A stretch of 64,000 nucleotides of DNA, taken from positions 97,936,128-98,000,127 of the forward strand of contig NC_079873.1 of NCBI RefSeq assembly GCF_023065955.2, written 5' to 3'. The notes under the pieces are model-generated. The model was not told the DNA's origin. It worked only from the letters and a program-made list of their open reading frames with translations, and made no database searches. Below are positions 1-11,989 of this stretch, one piece after another (the stretch's first letter is position 1; each line of letters starts with the position of its first letter). This stretch comes from Ursus arctos. Lineage: Eukaryota > Chordata > Mammalia > Carnivora > Ursidae. A program made the translations under genes and the position numbers.

Positions 1-675
1 CGGTTGTAAATTTATTTAATCTACATAAATTATTCAGCATAATGGAAAAAAGACATAGTAATATGGTGCCATCTCAAAATCAGCAGCTCCTCCTCAAAAA
101 AGAAGGCACTTTGCTCTGCCTTGACATTTGGATCGCTGAGCTGTCATATGAAATTCTTCTACTTAGACACCTTCTATTCCCTTGACATTATCTCTTAATT
201 ATATTTTTATTGCAGAAGCTAACAGTGATATAAAAGAGTACTCATGTAGAGTGGGCTCGATCCCGTATTTTTCATGTTTCTCTAAGTAGGAGATGCCTTA
301 AAAGCATTGGCTTCCTCAAACAGAGTCACACTGCTTTTTTCCAAAATTTCCATTCCTTCAAGGGGTATGGTTCTTTACTTTTTTAAAATAAAAACTCCCC
401 AGATTATCAGTGTGAGGCTGTTGGGGCAGAAACTCATCTTTAAATACAAAGTCATTGATGTGTGAGGTAGAATTGAGAGACCCAATTGGGAGCCCCAGAT
501 ATGCTAATTAGCCACGTGAACCTGGATATGTGGGTTGGACTGAGTCTTTGTCTTCATTTGCAAAAAAGAGTATGCAATCACCCACCCTAACTTACAGAAA
601 CATTGAAAATCTGGTGTACATATGAAAAAACACTTTGACAACTTAATAAGCCAACGTAATCTTGATACATAGGAA

Positions 676-890
676 TAGCATGAGCTTTCATGATTGACAG
701 ACTTGGATTTGAATCCCAGATCTGCCATCTACTAGGCAGGTGGACCTGGGAAATACTTTAATTTAACCTTAGTTTCCGAATCTGTCAAATGAGATAAAAA
801 ACAATTCTACTTAAAAGGGCTGTTTGAAATGGATGACATTTATGAAAGTGTTTAGCACACCAACCGGCACATATTATTTCCCTTTTCTAT
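676..890 (+). repeat. MIR SINE
   Basis: The MIR core is readable: GACTTGGATTTGAATCCCAG followed by a decayed form of 'cttagtttccgaatctgtcaaatgagat'-type sequence and the 3' tail. It is an ancient tRNA-derived mammalian SINE, strongly diverged. Confidence 0.75.
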
Positions 891-2087
891 TTCTCCCCTT
901 TATGCTCTATTTCTGGACACCTCTAGACCCAGGGCAAATAGGATAACCCATTCAGGACAGATGGTAGGTTTCCCCTACATGGCACTCACAGGAAAAAAAA
1001 GAAAAAGCCCCGAGGACAGAGCCCCAGGAAATCTTATGAAGTCAAAGTGTCAGGCTCCGAATTTTCTTGAAAAAATCAATTTGAGTTCAACCAAAAAAGG
1101 AGGCTGCATTTTGGAAAATTGGCCTTTAATATCTAGAGTACGAGTTTTCAAAGTGTTCTCTCAGGTTCAATACCACTTTCACCATATTGGATGGGCTTTT
1201 CTTTCAGTAAATATAATAAAAGAGGTGAATTTTACTACTTTTGACCAGGTGGTTTTATGTGTCTAAGAACGGTTTTGTCCTTTCTTAGGTCCAACAGAAA
1301 GTTTTAACCTTAAAAATCACACATAAAACAACTTTTTTCTCCATTGGTCTACTCCTCAAATAACTCCAGGTGTGACCTATGGGACCTTCTGTTCTATATG
1401 GAGTCAAGGGGCAAGAGAATTGTTGGTGAACTTTGGGAGCAAATTCCATTTTTGAATCTCCAGTATCTTTTTCCAGTATTGAAAGCACAGCTAGATAACA
1501 TTTACAAATACCCTTTTGGTTTTGGCTTTGCCAATTTCATCTTCGGTAATGTTTGCTTTTGCTCAGTGTTGACTGTATTTTCAGCCTCTGAGGATGGATG
1601 TCACTTGTCCAGTAACCTAACAATGATTTTAAACTTGATTTTCCCATAATGAAACATTATTAATCCTTAGGGTATTTACTGTAATACACTGCATTGGATA
1701 ATATGGAACATGATCTACTGTTGCACTGGAATGCCAATGTCATGCATCATTAATAAATGCATAGTTCCCATTAAGTGAGAGGCTTTTAATTAGCATACAT
1801 AGTTTTGTCATCATATATCAAACCAAGCAGACTTTTTTCTCATCTTGTGTTAATTTTGCTGACTTGAAAAGCTGAATTCTTATTGTGGCAATGTATATTA
1901 AACCTGAACCTTATAAACCACTCCAAGTTATTTTCAGTATTGAAATGACAATTTGATTTCCTCCAAGCTTCTAAATGAAGCAATGTGATGTTTTTCTCCT
2001 GAAAAATAATTTTTATGGCACTGTTGCAGCAAGACTATATATTTGTTACCCTAAACCTCATGTGTTTGGATTACATGGGTTTAGCAA

Positions 2088-2263
2088 AGTATGGCCCACA
2101 GGTCACCAGCTGGGGATCCAGTTAAATATGTAGATTCTTGGGCCTCCCTCTAGATCTACTGACTCAAAATGTGGGGGTGGGGGTGGGGCCTGGGAATTTG
2201 CCTTTTAACAATATTCTAGGTAATTTTCATGCATTCTAGTATTTTAGAACCACTGGTTTGGTG
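2088..2263 (+). mobile_element. MER5A-like DNA transposon fragment
   Basis: The copy has the MER5A layout: a 'caaagtatggcccacaggtc' head, a GGGGGTGGGGCCTGGGAAT middle, and an end resembling 'ttagaaccactggt'. MER5A is a short non-autonomous hAT-Charlie element. The terminal repeats are decayed. Confidence 0.7.
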
Positions 2264-2394
2264 TGGGGATACTAGGCAATCTTCCATCTCTTTTTTCTTT
2301 CCCTCTCTAAGAACTTTTCATCATCCTTTTAATCTGAATCCCTTCTCAGCAACCTCATGTCATCCTGTTGGCTGTTAAAAGATGTGTAGGTGTT

Positions 2395-2520
2395 CCACTG
2401 AGAATACAAGATTGGGAATAAAAAGGTTCTAGTCCTCATTTTACTATCTATTTGCCTTGGACAAGTCTTAATATTTCTGAGCTTTAAATTCACCAACTGC
2501 AAAATGGTGGGAAGTAGGGA
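2395..2520 (+). repeat. MIR SINE, partial
   Basis: It carries 'gccttggacaagtcttaata' followed by a 'ctgagctttaaattcaccaa' block and then 'gcaaaatggtggga', in MIR order. It is old and diverged. Confidence 0.55.
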
Positions 2521-2684
2521 AGGAATGAGAGGAAGCAAGACTGTTAGATAAGTTAATATTTAAGATTCTGTTTGAATCTAACATTCTTGGATTTTATTAA
2601 TGCTCCAGTTGCTACAGGGAGAAGAGCAGAGGGAAAAAGAGGACCAGAAGATAAGCTGGAGAAGTCACTAGGTATACAGGAATG

Positions 2685-2900
2685 GAATGAGCATGAGTTT
2701 TGGAATCAGGCAGACTAGGGATTAGATCATAGCTCTGTTATATTATTGAGTCATCTTGTGCAAATTACATTACTCTTTGGGCTTTAATTTCTTTGTTTTT
2801 TAACATGAGGATACTATACACCTTATAGAGCTCTTGTCATAATTAAAAGAGATAGAACAATATCTGCAACAGTACCCAGCAACAAGTTCTCAATGAGTCA
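2685..2900 (+). repeat. MIR SINE
   Basis: The order is that of MIR: 'gttttggaatcaggcagact', 'catagctctgttat', then 'gggctttaatttctttgtt' and 'acatgaggatacta', ending in a poorly kept tail. Confidence 0.65.
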
Positions 2901-2994
2901 TAGATGTAATGAAGAAGAGAAGGAATGGGAAGAGGTGGAGAAGGAAGAAGGAAACAATAGGGGTGGGCAGTTTGGTACTCTGCTAGCTTTACTT

Positions 2995-3930
2995 GACAAC
3001 AAATAATTGGTTGGAAAGTTATGATGTGCCAGGTACTGTTCCGGGCATTGGAGATACTGTTGCAGGCACTGGAGATACAGCAGAGATCAAAACAGATAAT
3101 TTCTACCTCGTGGAGCTTATATTCTGATGTGTATGTGTTGGGGAGGGACTGTGGGTGTGGCAGATAATAAAGAAATGAGTATGGGATATTTCAGGTGGTG
3201 ATAACTGCTATGATGAAAATTAAAACAGGGTTTGAGGGATCCAGAGAGGAGGGTGAGGAGTTGCTATTTTACATAGGGTAATTTCTCTAATAATGTATCA
3301 ATTATTAATATTGTATCAGCTGAACAGATACCTGAAATGAGTGAGGAGGCCTTATTCCTAGCTGGGGGAAAGACAAAAGGAATACCAAATAGAAAGGTCC
3401 TGAAGTGAGACCATGCTCAGAGTGTTGAGGAACAACAAGGAGGCGAGAGTCCAAAATATGTAGCTGGAACAGAGTGGATGAAAGGGGAAGAGGGTAGTAG
3501 TAGATGGCGTGAAAGCGGTCATGAGAGTGGGCGGGAACAGATTGTGGAAGGCCTTGTAGACCCTGGGCAGGAAGTCAGCTTTCACTCCGAGCGAAATTGG
3601 AAGACAACGGAAGGTTCTCAACAGAAGACTGACATGATCCGATTTACAAATGATCATTCTTTAGGGGTATACGGTGGACAAAGGGAGACCAGTTAGGACA
3701 TCATTGCAATAATCCAGGCAAGAGAAGATGGCGCTGTGGCACCAGGATAGTAGCAGTGTAGCTGGTGAGAAGTGGTCAGATTCTGTATACATTCTGAGAG
3801 TGGAACCAATAAAGAATTGCTGGTGGACTGGATGTGGATGTGAGGGATAATGATGACGCTGAAGGTTTTGAAAGAATGGAACCGCATTTCCTGAGATGGG
3901 GAGACTATGGGAGTGGCAGGTATGGGGAAG
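2995..3930 (-). repeat. L2 LINE, 3' part, antisense
   Basis: On the plus strand the sequence reads as reversed L2: the 3' untranslated part ('gtgccaggtactgttccggg', 'tggagcttatattctga') comes first. It is followed by the 3' coding part ('gatcattcttt', 'ggagaccagttaggacatca', 'tgcaataatccaggca'). The minus-strand frame over 3661-3948 contains remains of the reverse-transcriptase tail such as ESDHFSPATLLLSW and FSCLDYCNDVLTGL. It is an ancient, inactive copy with broken frames. Confidence 0.75.
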
Positions 3931-6099
3931 ATGAATTATATGTGTCAATCAGCCGATAGAGTGAACAGTGTCAGTCAACTAACATTCGTGAGCACTTCCT
4001 GTGTGAGGAGCCCAGGGACAGGTGCTCTGGGTTTTTATGAGAAAAGTGCTCTTGTCAGTACTATAAAGGAACCAGGGAACACTGTCTTTAGTTTTAGTTG
4101 AGTGCTTATAAAATTATTTTGGGAATAAGCTGCAGTCTTCCTCATGCATGGGAAGTCCATATTCAGAGTTAATACACCTCACTTTTCAGCTTTCCAAAGC
4201 CATATTCATTATCTCTGAACTTCAGCTTTAACCAAATCAAATGAAAACTAGTACAAGTTGAGGGGTTGCAACTTTGCTATTTGCTTACTCACAGTGATGC
4301 CTTACCATCGCTCCAGTAACTGCCTTAATTGCTTTCTGGAAATAATCCTACCCCATCTGGTGGGATGTTTCTGAAGCGTTAAGTGCTCCAAGAAAAAGAG
4401 CTTCTGTGCTTTACTGTAAGCGCACTGCCATCAGGAGCCTCACTGGCTGTTTCGTACTTCAGTCTGTGCTGCTTCCCAAAGAGCTGAATGGACCGCTATT
4501 GTGTCATTTAAATCTAAAGAAGGCATTTGCACGCTGATGATGTTATCTCAAGTCCTAATTTGTGCAAACATTGATCTGCTTTGAGCAGAAAAGAAATCTC
4601 TGCTCAGACAGCAAGGACTGAGCTCAGATTAATAGTCAGGGGAAAGGACTAAAGCACCAGGAAGGGTAAACTTTTTTTTTTTTCATTTTAGGATGCTTTA
4701 TCAGATTTTCTTTCCAGATTTATTTCTGCTCCAACGAAGAATATTCTTTTTGAGCTAAATCCAATTTGTATATAAAAAATACACACCCATATTGATTTCA
4801 CTCTGGTTTAAAATGGTATTTTTGCAGTGCAAAAATATAATCAATACAATCTTATGAGTTGGACTGGTAATGGTAAACATACTAACAGATATTTCATTTC
4901 ATGGGGCCAAAGCTCTGGAAATTGATACTACTGAAAAGGATTACTCATTCACCATTGGGTATAACTTTGTTTACCCAACCATGATATAGGTGTAAAGCAG
5001 AAATACAATTATGCTGTGGCCAATACACAAGGGGTTTCTGAATAGTAGAAGTTGCCTTCCCCATTTCCCCCTAAGGCCCACAGATCGTACAAGTTGGCAG
5101 ATCAAATAAGGATATTGTGGGAAATCGTTTACAATAAATGAATAAAAGCTTAATCTGATAGGGTGGAAAATTAGACTGACATAGTCGTTGAAGAAATAAA
5201 AGTCTCCCAAGCCAAGATCAACTTTATAAAAATTAAGCTTTTAGAGGAGATGGATTTGCAGATTCTTGAACCAGGGCTGTTATTTCTTCTCTCACGTGTA
5301 TCTAAAGCATTTGGTTTTGAGCAAGGCATGCTACGAGTGCAACTGCAAGACAGGTGTTGCCAGGGGTTCAAACTGCAGCCAACAAGACTTTTAACATGCT
5401 TAATCAAAACTGTGGCAATACCAAAGGAACTGTGTTTCATCACTGCTAGTGGACCTGGAGTGGGGAAATGAAATTCATCAAAAGATATAACCCAGACTTG
5501 CCTCTGTCTCCTCTCATGTAACCCTGGGTCGCCCTCGCTGGAGTTAAGTGTCGTGGAAACCTACAGTGCAGGAGCACACAAAGGGACTGGGAGAAATAAT
5601 TCAGCTGGAGTATAGGAAAGAGCAACATTGTCCCTAAGGATTATGACCCTTGAATATAAGATTGATGCCTAAAGCCAAGGAAGCATGAGGGGACAGAAAA
5701 TGTATGGCTATGGCTGTAAAATATATAGTCATCATACGAGGTGGATATTAAAAATTCACATATAGATTTTTACCCTGGAATCCCCCAGGGCACTCTAGGG
5801 AATAAAGATAATGATGCTAAGTGCCACGTTGTGTTTGCTGTGGGTGATCAGAAGATAATAATTGATATTTCCTATAATTAATTTCTAAGTGGGGCCTTTC
5901 TCATAATTGCTCACAATGCTTTCTAATTCACTAGCCCAAGTTAACAGGCACATAATCATGCCTCTAGAGAAGAGATAGCTAGCTATTTTTGCTTTGATAA
6001 TTGGGAAACAGAGGCCCAGAATAATTTGTTCAAAATCCTATAGCAGTTTGATTATATTTCTCTAAAACCCTTCATTAAAAAATTTTTTTTAATTAAAAA

Positions 6100-6232
6100 T
6101 TTTTAATTTAAATTCGATTAATTAATACATAATGTATTACTAGTTTCAGAGGTAGAGTGCAGTGATTCATCAGTCTTATATAACACCCAGTGCTCATTAC
6201 ATCACATTCCCTCCTTAATGTCCATCTAAATG
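6100..6232 (-). mobile_element. Carnivore L1 3' end fragment, antisense
   Basis: The sequence 'atacataatgtattactagtttcagaggta' followed by 'gtgattcatcagtcttatat', 'aacacccagtgctcattaca' and 'ccctccttaatgtccatc' is the reversed 3' end of an older carnivore L1 subfamily. An A/T-rich stretch just before it (6075-6115) is the remnant of the poly(A). Confidence 0.6.
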
Positions 6233-6879
6233 CCTTCAGAAAGCTGACAATATATAAGCTAAAAATACCAAGATTCTGCCCATAGTGCAATAATAGGAGC
6301 TAATTGCTCAGAAATGAAGGGAAATATCTTCAATGGCACATAAATTTATACAGTTTAGGTAATAAGTATTCACTCTTTACCTCTGAACATACGAAGTCAC
6401 TGTAAGAGGAACATGCAGTTCAAATGTCCAAATTTTGCTGCCTTTGGAAATCTATTTTATAGTAATCAAGTGCTATAACACAGAAAAGCTATGAATTCTA
6501 CCTTGTTTTTTGGTCTTCAACAAGTTTGTAAAGTTTACTGACACCTAAATTCTTTGATTATAACGTGTCTTGCATTTCTTCCTAAGTGTGTGCAGCCAAA
6601 ACTCAACAGGAAATATTATATCTTGGTGGATCCTTAGTAAAACAAATCAGTCCGATTTAGGTATACGAGTCGCTTGTAGAAGGGACGCTACCACCTTCAC
6701 AGGAGGTTTTTTCGCCAGGGAGGTACTTAGGCACTTCGGAGAAAACATTTAGGAATTTGGCCTTTTGTCCTCCCCTTTCTAGAAATTTTCAGCATTATAT
6801 TGATTTGCAAGCATTTATACAGATTATAGTTTATAAAATAATATGATAATTAAATAAGTACTCTTTCATATGTCCTCAA

Positions 6880-7045
6880 CATTTTGTGAAGCATGCAGCT
6901 CGCTTATTTCTGCTTTTTTAAACAAGAGAAAACCGAGGCTTAAGAAATGAGCTAACTTGACTGAAGCCACACGGCTGGCCAGCAACAGAGCTGAAACTAG
7001 ATTTAGGACTCTTGGCATTTTGTTCTTTCTGTTATGGCAGTGGCC
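6880..7045 (-). repeat. MIR SINE, antisense
   Basis: It reads on the plus strand as reversed MIR: 'aaaccgaggcttaagaaatg', 'agccacacggctggccagca', 'acagagctgaaactagattt'. Confidence 0.65.
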
Positions 7046-7059
7046 TTGAAAGGACATTT

Positions 7060-7270
7060 GCACTAGTCAGTATAGGTTAGATTAGGTAACAAATGAGCCC
7101 CCAGTTCTCAGTGGCTTGAAACAACAGCAGCTCATTCATGCTACATACGAAATGTAATTCAGAAGGCGATGCTCTGATCACTATTTAAAACACCACCATC
7201 ACCACAAGGCTTTTACGCTCCTCCAAGGCAGGATAAAAGAACATGAAGAATCATATGGTCCCAAGTTACT
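7060..7270. repeat. Old interspersed repeat, family unassigned
   Basis: A block with 'gtaacaaatgagcccccagt' and 'ctcagtggcttgaaacaaca' resembles a common mammalian interspersed repeat, but I cannot name the family with confidence. Confidence 0.35.
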
Positions 7271-9388
7271 GCAAAGGGGCCCGGTGCCCCATAGGAGAAA
7301 CCAATCAGAATTCTTGGTGAACACAAATATGTCTCCCACAACACTCTCTGTTTACGTGAAATCTTACTTAGAACCCCTGTTTATAGAAAACAGATACAAA
7401 ATGGTGAACAGATCAAAACCAACTTCACTTCCCTTTGCTTCTTTGGAAAATACTAAGGCACCTTTAAGGAAGTTTGGGATTTAGTGAACACAATTCAAAA
7501 TCACTGCCCCAATATACACAGAAAGCTGACATACAGCCAACATATCTTTATATTCTTATATTTTTCTTATTATATATTATATTTCTTATATTTATAATAT
7601 CTTTATATTAAGAAGGCTAATAATCTCTTTCAGGGTCATGAGATAAAATAGAAGCTAGAATGAGAACAGATCACCAAATGATCTATTCTTTGTCTCTTGT
7701 TCTACTCACTAGACTTTAGTTCTCCCACTGTGATACAGAAAATCCTCAGGAATATTGTGACTTTTAATGTCACAACGTATTAGGTGCACACAATGTTACC
7801 CATAATGAATGCTAAGTCTCAAGAGCTCAGCATGGTTTAGAAACTAATTTCTAAAGAAGGTACACATTGTAGATTCATTTTCAACTCCACAGCTGCCTCT
7901 TACCACTAAGCAACTTGCCTTGCATGCAAGAGTAAATGTTTTAATATAATATGCCTGTAAGTTTTCATCCTTGTTGAATTTTAAAATATGATTTGTTCAG
8001 AAAACAAAAATTCTTTTATTGGATTATGGCTGGAAGGAAAATGATTGTTTTGAATATGAGAAAGGTCATTCGGTATCACTAGTTTTTATGAAGAACAGTT
8101 TTTAATCAAGACAGAAAAATCAAAGTGTATGTATATATTTCAGGGATGCTTGTTTAGGCATAGAATAAAAATGGGTAGAACAGGGATGTCAAGGTGCGCA
8201 TACGTGTGTTGGGGGGGCACAACCTCTTGGGTGGGAACTTTTTCAAGCTAGACACACTTCACCACACCCATTCCCATAATTCCCAATTAAGAATCCATAC
8301 TTCAAAAAGTTGCCCTGACCAAGAGGAGAAGGCTGCCGTAGCCTTCAGGTAGGTTAGGTAGAATAAAAACATTGAAATCTATAAGACTGAAACGATATTC
8401 TGTACTGCAAACACATGTGACAATGTTTTTCTAGGAATTGAACCCTGAATTCTCCTCCTTCCAGCAGTGTCATCTCTCCCCAACTGTGGGGATTAAAAAG
8501 CATGCAAGCGCTTTTCACCCAACAGCAAATGCCCAAGAGGGAAGAGATTTCCTATTGCGCTATGCACTTGACATGACAACTGATTACGTAACGATACACA
8601 CAATAAAGATATTTTTGTTCCAGGCCTATATTTCCCAAGTTGGGAAGGTGGAGAGAAGAGGAGGACCTGTCATCTGAGTGTTCTTGGTTCCTTCCCTTTC
8701 TCCCTTCCTGCCTCTCTTTCCCTCCTGCTCATCTATTCCGCTACTCATCCATCTATTTTTCCATCTATTATCTACCTACCTACCTGCCTACCAAAGCACA
8801 TTCCCACATCAATTTTGTGTTCACATATAAATGCACAGAATTTTCACATATAATACCTATGCAGCTGATTATACTGGAGGTTAGTAAATCAATTTACTAG
8901 TCCAACAATCCATTTTCTTTCCAGAGCAGGAAAGAAAAGAAAATCCACATTCCATCCTATTGACTGGATGTTACCTTCCTTTACCTTCTACGTTCTATAA
9001 AGCTGACTGAACACCCTAGCTCCAAGTTCCCTTTTGGTGTTGTGCGAGAGGTATTATTTGCTGTAAGGCTGCGACTGAAAGATGCTACCTGCTGAGATGA
9101 TCAACAACTGACATTTGTATAGAACTTTACCCTTTACAAAGCACTTTCTGATCCATTATCATAATGTCTCAAGTCATGTATATCACTTTAAACTTTCCCT
9201 GCTTCCCAGGCCCGAGGCTTTATGAGAAAAAAATAGAAATTACCAAGGCAAGAAATGAGTTGAGAAAATCCGGGAAAGAGACACCTGATGATTCCACTGT
9301 ACTTGATTTTAATGTCTGTATATGCCAACTTTATTCTGAAAATAAGACAGGGAAGAACAGAGTGGTACCCTAGTTTTAACAAACCATT

Positions 9389-9633
9389 AAAAAAAAGTAT
9401 CCTTGAACCACGAGAGACTATGGACTCTGGGAAACAAACCGAGGGCTTCAGAAGGGAGGGGGGTGGGGGATTGGGATAGGCCAGTGGTGGGTATTAAGGA
9501 GGGCACGTATTGCATGGAGCACTGGGTGTTATACGGAAACAATGAATCATGGAACACTACATTAAAAACTAAGGATGTACTGTATGGTGACTAACATATC
9601 ATAATAAAAAATTAAAAAAAAAGTATCCTTGAA
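9389..9633 (+). mobile_element. Carnivore L1 3' end, 5'-truncated, with target-site duplication
   Basis: The insert (9408-9614) is the last ~205 bp of a carnivore L1: 'ccacgagagactatggactc', the GGGAGGGGGGTGGGGGATT motif, 'gcactgggtgttatacg' and a final AATAAAAAATT tail. It is flanked by a perfect 19-base duplication (A-run plus GTATCCTTGAA) at 9389-9407 and 9615-9633. This is a very short L1 insertion and fairly recent, because the duplication is intact. Confidence 0.88.
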
Positions 9634-9949
9634 AATTCAGATAGAATCTAGGCACCAAATGAAGAGACAGCAGGAAATGGGAGCTCCAACTATACCATAG
9701 GTCAGGTGGTTGTAAAGTATTTCACTCTTCAAATTCTTCTTGTAACCTTTAAATCTGCCCATCTCCTCCTCAATGTCATTTCTTTCACTGCCCGATAATA
9801 TCTCACCTGATAATAACACAAGAATCTTTTCCCCAATGTATTTTCTGTAGCACTAGATGGTTGGGCCTTAGTACTAAAAACTCCAAGATGCCCAGTTATT
9901 TCACCCTTAGACCTGTGTAGCTAGGGTCTCCATTGAGCCCATTTTAAAT

Positions 9950-10490
9950 GGCTCTATGTGGCCAACCTGCAGCCACACTCCTCTCTTGGGGCAAGAAGTT
10001 CACTGGGCCAGTGGTAGAGGCCCAACTGGAGTTTGCCTCTCCAACCCCCATTACAGCACTCCCTGGGAGCCCAAGATGCCCTGTTTCTGGTCTGAGCCAT
10101 GTGGGACTCTGTGACCTATGTGGGACTCCACCCCATATGGAATGTGTTGCCTGTATATGCAGCTTCTAGGCTGGAGAGATTGCCAAAGGACTGTTGTTTT
10201 CCGTGGGTGGGAGGGCATGGTATGTGGATAGAGCTTGGCTGGTACGGCCAGGTACATCTGTATGACGCCCCTCAGGGTGTGGAACAGAGTTGGGGCTGGG
10301 AAGAGAAAAGGGTCTGGACACAGGCCGGTGGTCTCCATTTGTATCCTTGCCCTAAGCTCCATAAATGTTGGCACAAATGCTAGGGGTGGCCCTGTTTGCC
10401 CCTATGATACTTGTAAAGAGTGCAGTCCTCATACAAGATTCAGAGCCCAGTGTGTGGAACCTCAAGGTAATCTAAAAAATTAGCCACGGT
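9950..10490. other. GC-richer segment of unknown origin
   Basis: This block is visibly richer in G and C than the neighbouring intron and keeps overlapping open frames of about 73 to 107 codons on both strands (for example 10051-10374 minus and 10099-10383 plus). I recognise no domain or repeat family. It could be an old retroviral or other repeat remnant, or simply a GC-rich island without stops. It is not called a gene. Confidence 0.3.
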
Positions 10491-11399
10491 ATAGATTATT
10501 GCACCTAAGAAGTTAATATATCTGCCTTCCAAGAAACTCCATGCTATGCTTGCTGGCCCATGAAAACAATCTCCAGTTCTTCTACTTCTAGGTCATGTAC
10601 ATAAAACAAGACTGGACAGACATGGGGGTGGCTATGCATGGGCTAGCACACGGGAGGAAAGGAGCCAGAGTTTATTTAAGCTAGAAGGGAGGTTACCCAG
10701 ACAGCAGTCTACAGGTACTAACAGTAACGACAAGGCAGAACCAGAGATAGAGACCGGGGGAAATTGAGAACGCCTCAAACTGGAGAGGATTTGGCAGAAG
10801 GTATACATGGAGAAGGAGTTTAAACATTATAATTAAAGAAGTTGAAAGAAAAAAAAAAACAAGAATTGAGGTGTGGGATAGTCAAAGCCAAATGGTTCAG
10901 GATCTAAATCTATAAATTCTGGGCATGGAGCAGGTACGTTTCTTTTGTGTTTGTCCTGGTTTCTTAGTGCATTGGGCAAAATGCCCCTATCTGGGAAGTT
11001 ATGATAAAGGTATTTCCAAGAGCAAAATAGGGTCTCTTTGCTAGGAATAGGCCCAAGATTTAATATCAGGCCAGTAACTATCTTCTCTACAGCATTCTGA
11101 AGTCCTGTTTTTTCCACAAAAGGAAGAAAGCAATGTGTTTTGATGATAATACAAAGATTTATGCTTTTAAAAAAAATGTGTAGCTCTGGGCATAGAAGGA
11201 CAAGCAAAGCAGCTGAGTAAATGTTGGTTAAGGTAACATTTTATGCCTAGATCAGAGGTGTTTCTGCATGAAAGTGTCTTGGCTTCAAACTGTGAGTTGG
11301 AAGGTGCTGAAATTCAAGCACACTTTATTGACACTCAAGCATGATCTCAGTTATTAAATAGCTTCTAAAGGAAGAACCACACTCAAGAAACAGTATTTA

Positions 11400-11570
11400 C
11401 TCCAGGCACTCCATGAACTGGGTGGGTGTGGGCAAACCACGTTATCTTCTCTGGGCTTTGGTTTCCTCATCTGCTAAGTGGTAATAATTTCATTTCTTCA
11501 CAGGGTTAGTTCGAGTATCAAGTAAAATAATGATGGGGAAAGAGCTTTGAGAATTGCAATGCCACATGGA
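11400..11570 (+). repeat. MIR SINE, partial
   Basis: The blocks 'gggcaaaccacgttatcttc', 'gggctttggtttcctcatct', 'gctaagtggtaataat' and a 'cacagggttagttcgagtat' tail are in MIR order. Confidence 0.65.
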
Positions 11571-11794
11571 GGTAAGGTAGCGTTATTTTCAGCCAAAGTC
11601 TCTTACATAAAACTAACAACTTTTAGGAAATGAACTGAAAAAAGAATGATAATTCATGAATTGCCTAAGTGTTTTCTCTTAGTCTCTCTTTGTATTTTGG
11701 TTTTTAGTAGTGTCATATATACTACGATCACAACTACTTAATGACTTTTTAATACAGATTAACTTCTACGAAGTCTGGATCATTGGGTAGGAAA

Positions 11795-11950
11795 AAGATA
11801 TCTACTGAGCACCTGCCAGAGCCATGTAATAAGCATTTTTATATGTTATGTCATTTAATCTTCAAATAACTTGGTATTGTTATGTTCCTTTGGGGATGAG
11901 GACATAAATGTTTCCTACCGTCATTAGTTGCCAACACTCAGATGTGAACC
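11795..11950 (-). repeat. MIR SINE, antisense, partial
   Basis: On the plus strand, 'tactgagcacctgccagagc' is followed by 'tatgtcatttaatcttcaaa' and 'ggggatgaggacataaatg', as in reversed MIR. Confidence 0.5.
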
Positions 11951-11989
11951 AGCACTGGTGTATCATGACGTCAAACCACTTCAATGGAC

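Noticed and set aside
5171..5443. Minus-strand 90-codon frame and overlapping plus-strand 73-codon frame, with several cysteines
   Set aside because: Considered as the missing EGF6-8 exon, but cysteine spacing, splice sites and sequence do not fit; no other family recognised.
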